The notes under the pieces were generated by a model that was not told where the DNA came from, searched no databases, and saw only the letters and a list, made by a program, of their open reading frames with translations. From NCBI GenBank assembly GCA_034440635.1, contig JAOTON010001583.1, positions 1,054,001 to 1,118,000 on the forward strand: DNA of 64,000 nucleotides, written 5' to 3'. Shown piece by piece: positions 11,687 to 24,149 of this stretch. The stretch's first letter is position 1; each line of letters opens with the position of its first letter. This DNA is from Lepas anatifera. Taxonomy: Eukaryota > Arthropoda > Thecostraca > Lepadidae. Both the position numbers and the translations under genes were made by a program.

Positions 11687-13125
11687 AGGACTGATGTGAA
11701 GTTTACTCTATCCGTAGGGGGGCTGCGCAATGGGTGGGCCCACGGTATTTGTTATTTTCATTTTTTATACTGCTACCTGGCTGCCTTGTAAGAGGGTCGC
11801 GGTGAGCTTGAAAGGGTCTCGAAAATCCTAGTGCTGTCGTAGTTGACAGCGTTCATGTTTCGGGCACCCCCACTGAATTTCGAAAATCCATGCCCCTATG
11901 ATTTAGGCTAAAGTCTTACTATGGATTAGATATCGTGGTCTTACCATACAGATTATCCGAATTTTGAGGCAAAAGACCGGCAGACTTGGACTCCGCTCTC
12001 TATGATCTCTATTTTGATCACACTCGCGCACTGCAATGTGCACAAGTGTGATCACAAAAGCGCACTAGCATCTCCTGTGCATATGAGTTGCCTGTGCTAG
12101 GAATTTATCATTTGTCATATTATTTTTTCACATAGATGTACACGTAGACATACACAATTTGCTAACATATAATTTGTTCAACACACAGGTCAACACAGGT
12201 CAACGCACATGAGTGTGTTCACCTGCTCTGTCATTTTTATACGCGCACATGCAGAGGGTTTTGTCAATGCTAATGGGTGTGGGGTGTTGTTGAGGCCTTT
12301 CCTGTATGACGCTTGTCTTCTCCATATGTCTTGCATATGCTTTCTTCAAAAAGTGGAAAATAGAAAACGAATGGTAGTGATAAACGTTCCTAGTAACCCG
12401 TCTCCCCTAAATCCAGAGGTTTGTTCCAGCTGAGCTAAGTGTCAGTGTCGGCGTCCGCGGACCATGGGGCCTGATCAGGTTAATAGAGAATAATAGGGGC
12501 CTGAGAGGTAATAGGGGCCTGATAGCTCCCTGTTGCTGGATTGTCTGTCGCTACCTGTGTCCGCTGGGGATGTAAAGTCGATACCGTTTTTATTGTTTTA
12601 TACTTTTAACCCTAGTGTGATGAGTGTGTAATAATACACGTGTGATGGCTTCAATGGAAAAAGATCAGGGCGTGTTTTTGGAAATAATTTGAAAACTATT
12701 GGCCTGAATTTAAAACAACGTCAATAGCGATCATATAAAAACAAATGGCTTTATAGACATTGTGTTTTGCCTTTTCCACAGTCCTTTTGAACGTCGAGAA
12801 ATCGTTTTCCAGTTTTTTTCTATTCATTTCTCGAATCCTCGTGTATGTCTACACTCCCCTACGTTCGTATTCTGGCGTTCCTTATTTTCTTTCAATCCTG
12901 TCAAGTGTTTCCCTCTGAAATGTATTGTCTAGGGGATGTTTGTTGTGGTGTTGTGTACCTGAATACATGTGCGGAAGCCACTGAATAAACTACTTGAAAT
13001 CCTTGAAATGAAAACAGGAAAATTTAAAGGATATGTTCGCACATCTCTGCATAGATACTCTTCATTGAGTAAATTTGTATCACTTTTTCTGTACTGAATT
13101 CACTGCCAACCCTGTTCCTTTTTAG
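11687..13125. other. CACTA interior with short direct repeats
   Basis: Mostly unassigned. Around 12455-12530 a small degenerate tandem of AATAGGGGCCTGA appears three times. A polypyrimidine tract followed by AG ends at 13125, directly before the first transposase exon. Confidence 0.4.
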
Positions 13126-14366
13126 GGCAACACATTTTGTGGCACCTTTTCATGCTCATTGTGCCAGTTTTCATCTGAAGACATCAAACATTTTTGCAAA
13201 CACTTGAAAGCTCATAAATCATCCGGTTTCTTCATTGCGTGCCCAGTATGTTCTGAGTCATACTCAACCATTCGATACTGGAAGGAGCATTTTGAAGCAA
13301 AGCATGGGAATGCCTGGCTGCTCGCTCAGGGCACCTCTGGGCCCAGGGCGTCTGCAGTTAACAGAACCGAAGAAGGTGAGGTGGATTTGGAACCCATGGG
13401 CCAAACATCTCAGTCAAGCATCAGGCACCAAAGATGTTCCAACGTGCTCACAATTTTCAGGCTACGTTCAGAAATCTGCTGCTCCGTCGTGTGCCAGTCT
13501 TATCGTACAGCTTAGAGCACAAAATTTACCATTGGAATCATGCCGACAAGTTTTGAGGTTCGTTCATGACTTCAGTGAAGCAGTTGTACAGGAGGCAAAG
13601 GAGGGAAAACATGAATTGCAAGACAAATGCCTGGAGTATGCAAAAAGTCATCATGTCGAAGAAAAAGCCATGAAAGAATTTCATGCCATAGAGCCTAAGC
13701 AAATCCCGATGGGTGATCACAAACCAGGGCATAACATTCAGTATGTACCACTTGTGGACCAGTTGAAGGGCTTGTGTGAAGATGAAGTACTATTTAGTGA
13801 AACAAGAAACCCGCCTGATACTTTGTCTGGACTGGAAGATAGAACGATCGCTTGAAACTAGTCATCTATTATGACGGATTCACTGTTGACAATCCATTGG
13901 GAAACAAAACTAAAAGGCATCAGCTGGGTGCTGTTTACTGTTCAGTAGGAAACATGTCACCTGCACAGAACTTGAAAAGGATTCTGCTGTTGATTCTTTT
14001 CAAAGAAGAAATTTTTCGGTGTGTTCTTGGGAAGAAATATTGGCCCCTTTGGTGGATGATCTGCTGAAACTGGAGAAGTTTGGGATCGATCTGGATTTAG
14101 GAGGAGAATCGAGGTCCATAAATGTTAAAGTTCAGCTTGCAGCTGTCATTGGGGATAACCTTGGAGTCCATCAAATAGCTGGATTCACAGCTTGTTTCTC
14201 AGGAGGTGCTAGGATGTGCAGGTACTGCAATGCGTCCAAAACTGACATTGGATGTGTCACGAGTGCCAGTGATCTCACCTTGCGAACATGTGAACAGTAT
14301 GATGCAGAGCTGAAGATCTTGGAAGAAGAAGGTTTTCCAGAACAGCTCTGTCTGGCATTTGGTGTA
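13126..14366 (+). pseudogene. EnSpm/CACTA transposase with C2H2 fingers, broken
   Basis: The first exon (13126-13375) follows TTTTTAG and encodes two C2H2 fingers: CSLCQ...HLKAH and CPVCS...HFEAKH. A donor AAG|GTGAG at 13376 and an acceptor TTTTCAG ending at 13460 define an 85-bp intron that joins frames correctly. The second exon reads to about 13850. A frameshift follows, then LVIYYDGFTVDNPLG; another lies near 14018, then APLVDDL, GDNLGVHQIAGF and CRYCNAS. The IYYDG...NPLG...GDNLG series is typical of animal EnSpm transposases. The C-terminal part is not found, so the protein is inactive. Confidence 0.85.
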
Positions 14367-14389
14367 AGGAGCCCATGTGCATTCAGTGT

Positions 14390-14903
<514 letters not shown>

Positions 14904-14911
14904 GGTTAATG

Positions 14912-15066
14912 CATAGGCAGATCCAGGGGCCAAGGGGGCTCGTGCCCCCATCCCCGATCGACCCTCGACACGGATAGCTTTTGCCGGTCAAAAGTGGCGT
15001 CCCCGGGCCGGATGGCGCCCCGGAAGGTGCCCCCCTCCACAATCCGCAATCCTGGATCCGCCCATG
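14912..15066. mobile_element. hAT-type MITE, 155 bp, TSD GGTTAATG
   Basis: Termini CATAGGCAGATCCAGG and (reverse complement) CATGGGCGGATCCAGG are flanked by perfect 8-bp duplications GGTTAATG (14904-14911 and 15067-15074). The interior is GGGGG/CCCCC rich. It shares its terminus with the elements at 9368 and 55794. Confidence 0.9.
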
Positions 15067-15089
15067 GGTTAATGCAGATCTTGTGTTTA

Positions 15090-15430
15090 AATGCAGTGGT
15101 CAATACGTATATTTCTGTGTTTTTAGTTATTTTGGTCAAAGGAATTTTGTGTCGTATTGCTGTGTTAACACAGTGCTATTGTGTAAATAAAATGTGTAAC
15201 GCGCCAAGTCGTGTGTTTTTGGAAAATTCAGACACAAAGAGTTTGTGTAGGCTCGCTGTGTTCACACAGTACCAGTGTGTAAATGCAATGTGTAACACAC
15301 TGTTCTTGTGTTGGGAAAACACACTTGAAAAACACACTGCCAGCGGCGACTAAAATTGTTGTGTTAGTTTGTCGCGCGGGAGCTGTGTTAACACAGCATC
15401 TCTGTGTATTTTCATGTGTTAACACAGTAT
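15090..15430. repeat. Right subterminal repeats of the CACTA element
   Basis: At least six copies of a motif like TGTGTTAACACAG(N)CTTGTGT occur in both orientations, often spaced 40-60 bp apart and continuing to the terminal CCTTGTGTCG. The layout is the classic subterminal region of CACTA elements. Confidence 0.8.
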
Positions 15431-15456
15431 CCTTGTGTCGTTTTGTTTTCAGTGTA

Positions 15457-16757
15457 GAAAAAGTTGCATGTATGTACGTCTCTGCTTCGCCATGGACGGC
15501 CAGCCATGTCCGATCACCAGCACGGGTTCATGGAGCGACGGTCCTGCGCGACCAATCTCGCTACGTTGATGGCCGATGCATGGCAATCAATAGAAAAAGG
15601 ATTGCAGACGGACTGTGTGTACACATATTTCACCGCAGCCTTCCAGAGTGTTAATCATTCGCTTATGGTTCATAAATTTAGTCATTCGTATCATATAACA
15701 GGATCGGCTCTAAATTGGCTATCTGCTTACCTTCATGACCGACAGCAACGTGTGATAGTCAATGGGAAAAGCTCCGAGTGGGCAGATGTGCTCTCGGGCA
15801 CGCCGGAGGGCGGATTGTTGTCTCCACTCATGTTCGCCATGTTCATCAATGACCTTCCGGCCCGAATGAATTCTCACTGTCTCATGTTTGCTGATGATGT
15901 CAAGATATTTCGAAAATTTTCCTGCAAAAGTGATGCGGCTATCTTGCAAGATGACCTAAATCAGCTGTGTAGATGGTTCCATTCCTGGAAGCTTAATTTG
16001 AACCCTACAAAATGCAAGTCATTCAGAATGACCCTAAAAAAACAACCAATTCAGACGAAATATTTCGTTGGAAACACGGCCCTTGAGCACGTGGACACCA
16101 TCAGGGACCTCGGTGTCATTCTGGATAAAAACTCACCTTTGCACCTCATATAGATTCCGTTGTGAAAAAAGCGAACAAATTTCTCGGTCTTTTGATTCGA
16201 TCATTCCAAAAAGCTCGGGGTGGACGTGGCGCGGGTGGAGGGATCAGTCCGTCCTCCGTGCGGGCATCTTACTGTGCGCATGTAAGGTCGATACTGGAGT
16301 ACTGTAGTGTTTATGGGCGGGGGCTGCACGAATTCATTTGAACCGAGTCGGGCGTGTCCAGCTTAAATACCTTATGTGGCTTAACGCTAACGTTCCTCGT
16401 CGCAGTGCATGTGGCTCCCTTGCTTACAATGAGTTATTGTCACACCATGGAGCAACATCGCTCACCGCCCGTTTTTTACAACATGACATTATGTTTGCCT
16501 TTAAAGTTCATAGAGGCATGATAGACTCGTCGATTCTTCTTGAACGTTTTCCTCTACATGTGCCGGCAAGAAGAGGGAGAACAAACCAGCTATTGAGTGT
16601 GCCCTACGCTAGAGTTAGCACGGTGAAGGAGGGGATATTCGGCAGAGTACCGCGGTCTGTTAATGAATTCTTGAAGAGATGTCCTCGGATAGATATGTTT
16701 AATGAGCAGGTGGCCAGTTTCAAATCTGTTGTGATACTCTATGTTAGGTCCGTATAG
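15457..16757 (+). pseudogene. CR1/Jockey-type LINE reverse transcriptase, 3' half
   Basis: The sequence continues directly from 6483. It reads EKV, a short frameshifted stretch, then SDHQHGFMERRSCATNL, a decayed DFTAAFQSVNH-like block, GTPEGGLLSPLMF and LMFADDVKIF, the RT catalytic motif. The frame shifts near 16130 and continues with KKANKFLGLL and CAHVRSILEYCSV, followed by a stop and a further frame at 16338-16757 that forms the usual C-terminal tail. Several frameshifts make it inactive. Sequence from 16758 to about 16890 is probably its 3' UTR. Confidence 0.9.
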
Positions 16758-16895
16758 TTGATTCTGTTCCCACTGTACGCATTTATTACAGTTTTAAACA
16801 CTAACTATAGCTTTTAACAATGCTCGCGCGTGTGATTGTGTTTTTAGCTATTGAGTTGTTTGAGTTGTTAGATGTTTAGATTAAGTTTTTAACAC

Positions 16896-18019
16896 AGATG
16901 TTCCCTGGCCTCTCCCCTCGAATCCGGAAATGTAAAAAACACTGAAGATTATATATTCGGACACAGCCCTTCATCAGAATCGTGGAGTAAATATCAATAA
17001 TTCTCAGTCCTAGTATAGCCAGACCTCGAATTGAGCTTGACACAAAAATGCCTTTTAGAATGAATCGTCAAAAATAAGATTGGATGTCGTGACAACAACG
17101 ATATTGGTACCCCTAACCTAAAAGCAATGCCGACAATACAACAAACCTAGACCAGTATTTGTGACAGACTTTTCTATTATTTCAGCCAAACACTAGCTTT
17201 TGATTAACAATGAAAAACTCGCTGAAGTACCTTAATCGGTTATTTGAATATTTCTGTTCTTATTATTTACTTTTTCCGTCGACTGCAGCTAAAATGCTAA
17301 TCAAAAACTACCTATTTAGCACTAGTAGACGTGATACTAGATCGGTGTAAAGACTGCATACTTTCCCCTTTAACATGATGCTATATTTACAACAAAAGCC
17401 TCCCTCGAATTACTTAGTTAAGATTGTACCTAGTGGTCAAGGTCAACTTTTTGTAATTGATAAACCCATTTTCCACAGCCTGCTCCTCTGGCCAAACGTT
17501 AAGCGTCGAAAGAGTATACGTGTGGCTGCAAAAATCATGTTAAAGGGGAAATTATGCAGTCTTTACACCGATCTAGTATCACGTCTACTAGTGCTAAATA
17601 GGTAGTTCATGGTTGGCATTTTAGCTGCAGTCGACGGGAAAAAAGTAAATAATAAGAACAGAAATATTCAAATAACCGATTAAGGTACTTCAGCGAGTTT
17701 TTCATTGTTAATCAAAAGCTAGTGTTTGGCTGAAATAATAGAAAAGTCTGTCACAAATACTGGTCTAGGTTTGTTGTATTGCCGGCATTGCTTTTAGGTT
17801 AGAGGTACCAATATCGTTGTTGTCACGACATCCAATCTTATTTTTGACGATTCATTCTAAAAGGCATTTTTGTGTGAAGGTCAATTCGAGGTCTGGCTAT
17901 ACTAGGACTGAGAATTATTGATATTTACTCCACGATTCTGATGAAGGGCTGTGCCCGAATATATAATCTTCAGTGTTTTTTACATTTCCGGATTCGAGGG
18001 GAGAGGCCAGGGAACATCT
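16896..18019. mobile_element. Foldback element with ~484-bp inverted arms
   Basis: Left arm 16896-17378 and right arm 17535-18019 are near-identical reverse complements around a 156-bp centre. The outer ends read AGATGTTCCC and GGGAACATCT. Each arm holds CTGATGAAGGGC..GCCCGAA (minus strand 16956-16977; plus strand 17938-17959), a hammerhead-like core with a 4-bp stem II. Hammerhead motifs of this form are known in Penelope-like elements, so inverted Penelope terminal repeats are one reading; a DNA foldback transposon is another. No clear target duplication was found. Confidence 0.85.
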
Positions 18020-19261
18020 TAGCAACTCATCATCATGCTCCTCGCCGCAGCACTTCGAAACTTATCAAAGTTTTTAACTCTCTCGACTTCGTCTGTAAAT
18101 GGGATCACGTGCCCGTAGACGATAGACCAAATAGATGAAATTAAATGAAATGAATGCCAAGTACTGATTAGCGGCAGGTTGGACAGTAACTGCACTGATA
18201 GCAATAAAACAATCACTAGAGACTTACAGCTCTTGGCCGTGCACTGGACAGTGAGCAAGGGGAATGCTAGCAACAGGACTAAGCAGGGTCATAAAGAGAC
18301 GATCGATGCTATCCGAATGCTGCTGGAACAGAGCTGCAATACACACGCTCGCGGCGGAAGGAGAATATACCGGGACGCAAATTCGACAATAGGGTGTTTT
18401 TGGCAAGGAGGCAGGTTTCTATTTAGGTTTTATATATGTATGTCCGTCGAGCCACTGTGCCTGTCGGAGGCACAGGAGACACAGTATTAGCATCACCTTG
18501 TGTGTCAACAATAAGGCACATCAGGTCTTCACACAGTCACGTGAGGGTCATAATGTTCTGTTTTGCTACAACTTTATGCATGCATAAAGTTGTAAAGTAA
18601 TGTGTTTGCAAGGGTCTGCACTACCGTCCGCCAGAATGTTGATCCGTCAGTATAACGTTCTATTTTTCTCTACCATTGAATAGTCTTGTAAGCGGAGTTT
18701 ACAGTATCCACGTCACTCGTGGGACTTTTGGGTTTGAACTGGGGGCGAAGTTTCTCACAAAGCCCCTAAGAGGTTCATACGTATCCATTGATGGACCTTC
18801 TAACTCAAGTCGAGATCTAGATCTTAGATTGTACCGATGAGTCTCGGTCATACCCGATCTTGGGTCAGAATCTAAGTTCTGTTGAAACTTTGGAGATAAG
18901 TCCGACTGAATCAGTCCTACGTCGCTTCCTGCTCGGTCAGAAACCTGAGTGGGATTGTATGTAACGGCGATTGAACTGTCCGCAGTTGAGCTAGTTATCT
19001 CTTCGTGATATTATCCAGTATCACAGTATGCGTCACAGGAGTTGGAGGGATTGCCAATTCTTGTGCAGGGAGGGGGACTCGGAGTAAAAATCGAGTGCGC
19101 CTCCGACAGCGGCTCCTGATCGGTATCGGGTGCTGCTGCATTGTGACCTATGGTCTGATCTGCGCTCTCATTTACGCACTCCTGCAGCGGAGTCAAGGGG
19201 TCTCATCCCTTCACGGGTTGAGGATATAAGTGCTTGTCAGTCGGCAATTTTTTGTGCGCCC
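18020..19261. other. Spacer, nothing recognised
   Basis: Only frames of about 100 codons or shorter, with no recognisable domains. Confidence 0.4.
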
Positions 19262-20292
19262 TTAACCCGCACCCCACCGGGGGTCCGGCGCCACCTTCGC
19301 CCCACCGGTGGGCCATCGATGGCCCCCTCTCTAACTCCGAAAATATGGGCGTTAGCGCAAATCTGCAAAGTGCACTAGAAAGCTCGCGTGAATTCAATAA
19401 GAAATTACTTGGTATGTTGTAGTGCTCAGGTCAATGGTTTGACCTCCAGAGGTAAAATTAGGTGAAGATCGGCTATTTTCACGCAAATATGCAATGCTTA
19501 AGCAAACTGGGTATAACTCTTATGCTATTAGAGTTATTGAGATGCGGTAAAGTACATTGGATAGGAAAATGCCGGACTTTTTCCGCGACGTGAAACGTAA
19601 CGACCTCCCGCCAGTGGTTTGACCTCCAGAGGTCACCTCGTGACTTAATATTACCTGAGGTCACGAAAGGTCAGAAGGTGACCTTGCCGTATATCAAGCG
19701 AAAGCCAGTGACAAGACATACACGATGGCGTTTGCTTCAGTGCTCTAGCTTATATAGGTCAAAAGTTATTGTCAAAATAATGTTTTTGACGCCTGGTGAC
19801 CTTGGATGACTTCTAAAAGGTCAAAGGGCAAATATAGCCCCTGGAATCCGTGAAAGGGTGTCCAAGAACGCATTTCTGACCAAGCCGAGTATTTTCAATC
19901 GTTTTTGGACTTTTAGATCATAAGACAGCTATTCCCTATTCTTTTGCAATGGGAGAGGTCACCTCGTGACCTGACCTCAGGTCATGAAATCGAAAAATCC
20001 GGGATATACACCTTGTAGACCCTGGAGGGTCCATAAAGACTAGGAAGTTTCAAATCGATCGTCTTCGAAATGTAGCTCTTACAGAGCTCTAAAGTTGAAG
20101 TGAGGTGACCTTGGTTGACCTCGCCTGGTGACCTGACCTTGGGTGACCCGGGGTAAAAAAATCAGGGATGGTGGGAAAATGATGCAGTAAGAGGTAGAGC
20201 TCTCAACCGCGGTGCTGCGCCTCTTCGGTTTTCTGCTATCCCGGAAAACCTTAGGGGAGGGCCATCGATGGCCCCAGTGGGGCGAGGGTTAA
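19262..20292 (-). mobile_element. TTAA MITE, group A, copy 2 (inverted)
   Basis: TTAA at 19262-19265 and 20289-20292 bounds 1,031 bp that is the reverse complement of the 444-1478 copy. The GGCCATCGATGGCC palindromes are kept at 19311-19324 and 20260-20273. The flanks differ from copy 1, so it is an independent insertion. Confidence 0.9.
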
Positions 20293-20812
20293 ACACCCTG
20301 TTGTCAAATTTCATACTTGTTTTTTTTTCAGCCAAGTGTAATTCAAATCGTTGTGCCGTCCATTTTTTAACACACAATGCATCCAACTAAAGTAGATGAA
20401 GCTTAGGTTTGAGGCACCTTTCCCAAAGGAATTATCAACGGGTCAGACGGGACACGATTGTTCTTTTATAAGGGCCATTCCCATATCGTGTCCAGCATCC
20501 GAAATAAAATATCGTTAAGCTCATACAAATTACAATAGTTTTACTTTAGTTGTCAGCCAAGCGTCATAGATCATCTTATTAACATTTATTTAATCATTTC
20601 GAGCAGCCTGTCTCCCGTATCGTCAAATGCGTAATATACTAATTCATATATGTCAGTCCATTTTTTGCGTTAGTCCCGGTACCCATTCGTATAGCTGTCG
20701 GTCAAATTTCGGCGTCAGTTACGGCAAACGAGCCAACGAACAGCATGGTTCACTGATTGCCTTTTCTGAACATGATATACGTCATATTAGGCGGTATCAT
20801 CCGACTAAAGGC
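20293..20812. other. Spacer, nothing recognised
   Basis: No supported gene or repeat. Confidence 0.4.
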
Positions 20813-20975
20813 ACTAGGGTCAATGACCTTGAAATGGTGGTATGACCTTGACATGTGACTTTATACTCAGACTCGACCTTCAAGGGAGGTGACTCTGACA
20901 TAAAATCATCATCATATAATGTTGCGACGTCACCTCTCGGTCCACAATACCGGCGAGCTTGTGCGACCGAGCGCA
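20813..20975 (-). repeat. Fragment of TTAA MITE group D
   Basis: It aligns to the interior of the 28355-29281 element: GGTCAATGACCTTGAAA, TGACCTTGAC and GACGTCACC before a CGG..CA block. Both ends are missing. Confidence 0.65.
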
Positions 20976-21349
20976 AACCTTGTTCAATATACAATGTTCA
21001 TGCACTTGAATGCGAAGTAGTCTTTTGTTGCAATAAATTCACAGGTATATTGATTAGCTGCATTGTCTGGGCGCATATAACCCGGATTCCCGACATCCCT
21101 GATCTTTATTTTTCCACAAAAGGCTAGGCTGATGACAGTGTGTAGAAAGTGTAGGGGCTATACAACAGGTATGCTCTGGAGAAGAAACCAGGTCCGATGG
21201 CAAAAAACGGTTACTAAATTTGAAATCAGCGTTATCGAAATAGGCAGAAACAGGTGTTCACGTGCCGGATCCATTTTGGCTCCAGTTTGTTCTCAATAGA
21301 CTTTTCAGCGATTGCTGCCAGCCTGAAGTTGACGCGCCTCCATCTGTCC
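20976..21349. other. Spacer, nothing recognised
   Basis: No supported gene or repeat. Confidence 0.4.
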
Positions 21350-22278
21350 TTAACACGCGCACTGGAGGGGGGCCTCGGAGGCCCCCCCCCCACCTGTTTT
21401 TCCGAGGTGGCCGGAGAACCGCTTGCAGCGGAAAAACGAAACTTGGCCACATTCAACAGAATTTAATAGCGCGTCGATTGGTGAAGACTTTTTGAAAATC
21501 GGCCGAAAATGTTTTGACTTATAGGCTTGCAAAGTCAGACCTGCATTTTGAGATCGCCGTAAACGCGCGGTCGGACCAGTTAGCTTGCATTGAAGACCGA
21601 GTGGTGACGTCATAACGTCATATAAGCGGGACTATATGTCAAGGTCACCTCACATGAAAATCAAGGTCAAGGTCAAAGGTCACAGGTCAAGGTCATATCT
21701 GCACTTTCAAGGTCACTGACCACTGCGCGTCCGGCCAAATGAGGTTACCCCGTCTGACATATATTATGCTATGACGTCATCGGTAGGGTACCCCAATACA
21801 AAGGTCAAGGTCAAAGGTCAAGGTCAAAGGTCATTGGGAAAGGTCAATTCTCATTTCCCGCCAAACAGTGGCTACAGTGTTAGTCAAAGTGTAAATAATA
21901 AGTAGTATACCATATGGTGACCTTAAAGGTCAATGACCTTGAATGACCTTGACCCTAAAATTGCGGGGAAGCCTCTTTGAGACCTCTTCTCTATGAACCT
22001 TGTCCGCCTTTAGCTTATTCCCGCCATTTTCCTGCATAATCACAGCATTTATCAATCGATACCAGCATGGCCAATATTTGACCTTTACGACCTCGTTTGA
22101 CCTTGAAGATATTGACCTAGGTCAATGAAAATTGGTCATCATGTAGATCACCATAGCCCCCACCCACCTACCAAGTGGCGTTTTTCTAACCCTCTTAGTT
22201 TCCGAGATCTTAGGGGGGCCTACCAGGCCCCCCCTCCAGTGCGCGTTAGTGCCAGACCCCCTCCAGTGCGGGTGTTAA
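21350..22278 (+). mobile_element. TTAA MITE, group D, copy 1
   Basis: TTAA at 21350-21353 and 22275-22278 bounds 929 bp. The left end reads TTAACACGCGCACTGGAGG and the right, in reverse complement, TTAACACCCGCACTGGAGG. Subterminal hairpins are GGCCTCGGAGGCC on the left and GGGGCCTACCAGGCCCC on the right. The interior has CRE-like TGACGTCA near 21605 and 21772 and dense GGTCA arrays. An inverted copy at 28355-29281 fixes the ends. Confidence 0.9.
21661..21833. promoter_or_regulatory. Clusters of AGGTCA half-sites (nuclear-receptor-like)
   Basis: At 21661-21695 and 21801-21833, AGGTCA half-sites occur head to tail, several as TCAAGGTCA, the extended half-site bound by FTZ-F1/SF-1 and ERR type receptors, and some as AGGTCAAAGGTCA, a DR1 spacing used by RXR/HNF4 type receptors. 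The motif match is direct; receptor binding here is an inference. Confidence 0.5.
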
Positions 22279-22860
22279 TTTCCGGTGAAACCGCCCTCGC
22301 TAGGCCTCTAGGTGTTAAGGGTGCGTTATCAATGTTAACCCTATGGGGGCATATTTCGCGAAATATCTCGTAAAGTAACGTGGCTATCGTCGTGATTTTT
22401 TCACCAGAAGTAGATAATAGGTGTATCGTTACGGCAATTGTTTTTTAAGCTTGATGCATTTCTAGTTTTTGTGCAATTTGACGTTCTTTTTTCAAATTTC
22501 TCAAACTTAAAGCTCGAATAACTTTTTACATGATATAATCATTGAAATAGTGTGGGTGGGCCTATGTTCTAAGAGCCAGTCTCCAAAACTCTGTTGTTGT
22601 ACTTTTTTGAATTTTTGCCTTATAAGAAAGCTATGAGAAGCTGAAATTTCAAAGCGTTTTCCAAAAATTCAGGGTAGAAATCGGAAAAACGGCCAAAAAA
22701 GGTAAAAATCGGTATCGGTAAAAACCAAAAAAGGCTCGGCGAAAAAGTTATTTCAAGTTTTATAAAACTTTCCCAATAGATGGCACTGGCAGTAGCGGAT
22801 TCACATGAGTGGCTGCTGTGGCAGGTCTGCTCATTCATGTTTTGGTGAATGGGACGGGAG
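22279..22860. other. Spacer, nothing recognised
   Basis: A TTAACCCTATGGGGG at about 22335 resembles a stray TTAA terminus, but no partner end was found. Confidence 0.35.
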
Positions 22861-23006
22861 CAGTGGCATAGCCAGAAATTCATCAAGGTAGTTGATAGCA
22901 GAGAATCTGCAGTTTGAAGCAAAAGTGAATATATTCATGAACGTGAAAAGGAAATATTGAACAAAAGGAGGGCCTATATTCTGGTCACCCCCTGGTTACG
23001 CCACTG
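22861..23006. mobile_element. Possible short hAT-like MITE, 146 bp
   Basis: Termini CAGTGGCATAGCCAG and, in reverse complement, CAGTGGCGTAACCAG match the hAT-like ends at 47270. The flanking octamers do not match, so the call rests on the termini alone. Confidence 0.45.
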
Positions 23007-23935
23007 GCACACGGACGCCTGTTTACCGGCGTGACCGGTGCCTCTGCGCCTCGGGCGCGCGCCAGTCACGTGGCAGCCAACTGGTGACATGATCCAGCTG
23101 CTCAGGCCCTGCTGAGTTGACAAGGACGTCTCATTGAGCAGTGCCGGATCTAGCCGGTCGGTTTGGGGGGGCAGGCCAAAGTCGCAAAAAATCATCATGC
23201 GGTGAAAAATGTTGCCGCAATATAACTTGACGGTAACTTTAGGGATATCCAAGGCGAAAGGCAAACAAAACCGTCACGGGGTGAAAAACATACGCACAAG
23301 ATGGTTGGTGTTTGTTATCCATGGCCCAATGTTTACACTTAGTTGACTGGTGATGTTTGGAAGTTTTGAGTTAAAGAAACAAAAATCTCGCTTAGGAGCC
23401 CTCGGGACTGACCCGCCCGAGGGGACCTGAACCCTCCCAGGATTCCGTCAACCTCGTCACCGAGGCTCGAGATAGGCCTCGAGTGGGCGCCTTACACCCA
23501 TAAAATGCCGAAAAAGGCAAATAACTATGGGGGCAACAACTAAGGCATAAAAGATGACAGGAACTAAAAATAATCAACAAAATAAGAGAACAAAAACAAA
23601 CAGGAGCTACACACTGGGGGGTGCAGGACAGAGCTGACCCGATCCAATACGGTTACCGACCAGGTAACAAAGGGCCCGTAAGGCAGCCATCAACCTCATC
23701 GCGGACCTCATCACCAGAGCCGCCGACGACAGACGCCGACTCTAACCGACCGAAGCCGGAAGAGGCGGCGGCCGTCGGAGGGCTAGAAAAGATGCATCCG
23801 TGGCGATACGACGAAGTGCCTCCCAAGGCTGACTGGGGCCCCGGGCGCGTCACTCCCCGTTGCTCCAATTTTTACTTGCCGGACGAATCCGGCAAGTGAA
23901 GATCGGTTCCCTGAGGGGTGAGATGACCTCCTCAT
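23007..23935. other. Unassigned GC-rich stretch with one open frame
   Basis: A lone hAT-like terminus, CAGTGCCGGATCTAGCC, starts near 23141 without a visible partner. A 92-codon plus-strand frame at 23621-23899 is rich in Pro, Ser and Glu and has no recognisable domain. It may be exon or mobile-element debris. Confidence 0.3.
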
Positions 23936-24145
23936 CACATACCCGTGCCAATAGGCTTTAAAAAATAGCGCTGGCAGCTAATATTGGCGCATGTATGCTG
24001 GTCACGGCTCACTGGTATTGGACGTGACTTACAATGAAAGGAAATCCATCTTAAAGAAAGAAACCTGAGCAGGCACAACAGTGGAGAGCTGACCAAAAGT
24101 GTAACAAAACTGCAGATACAAACCGGGGGAACAATCATTATAGCC
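23936..24145 (+). repeat. Dispersed repeat G, copy 2
   Basis: It aligns to 5076-5285 in the same orientation (CCCGTGCCAATAGGCT, GCAGCTAATATTGGCGCATG, GAGCAGGCACAACA). Confidence 0.75.
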
Positions 24146-24149
24146 CCTT

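Noticed and set aside
22335..22352. Another TTAA element end (TTAACCCTATGGGGG)
   Set aside because: No inverted partner or related interior was found nearby.
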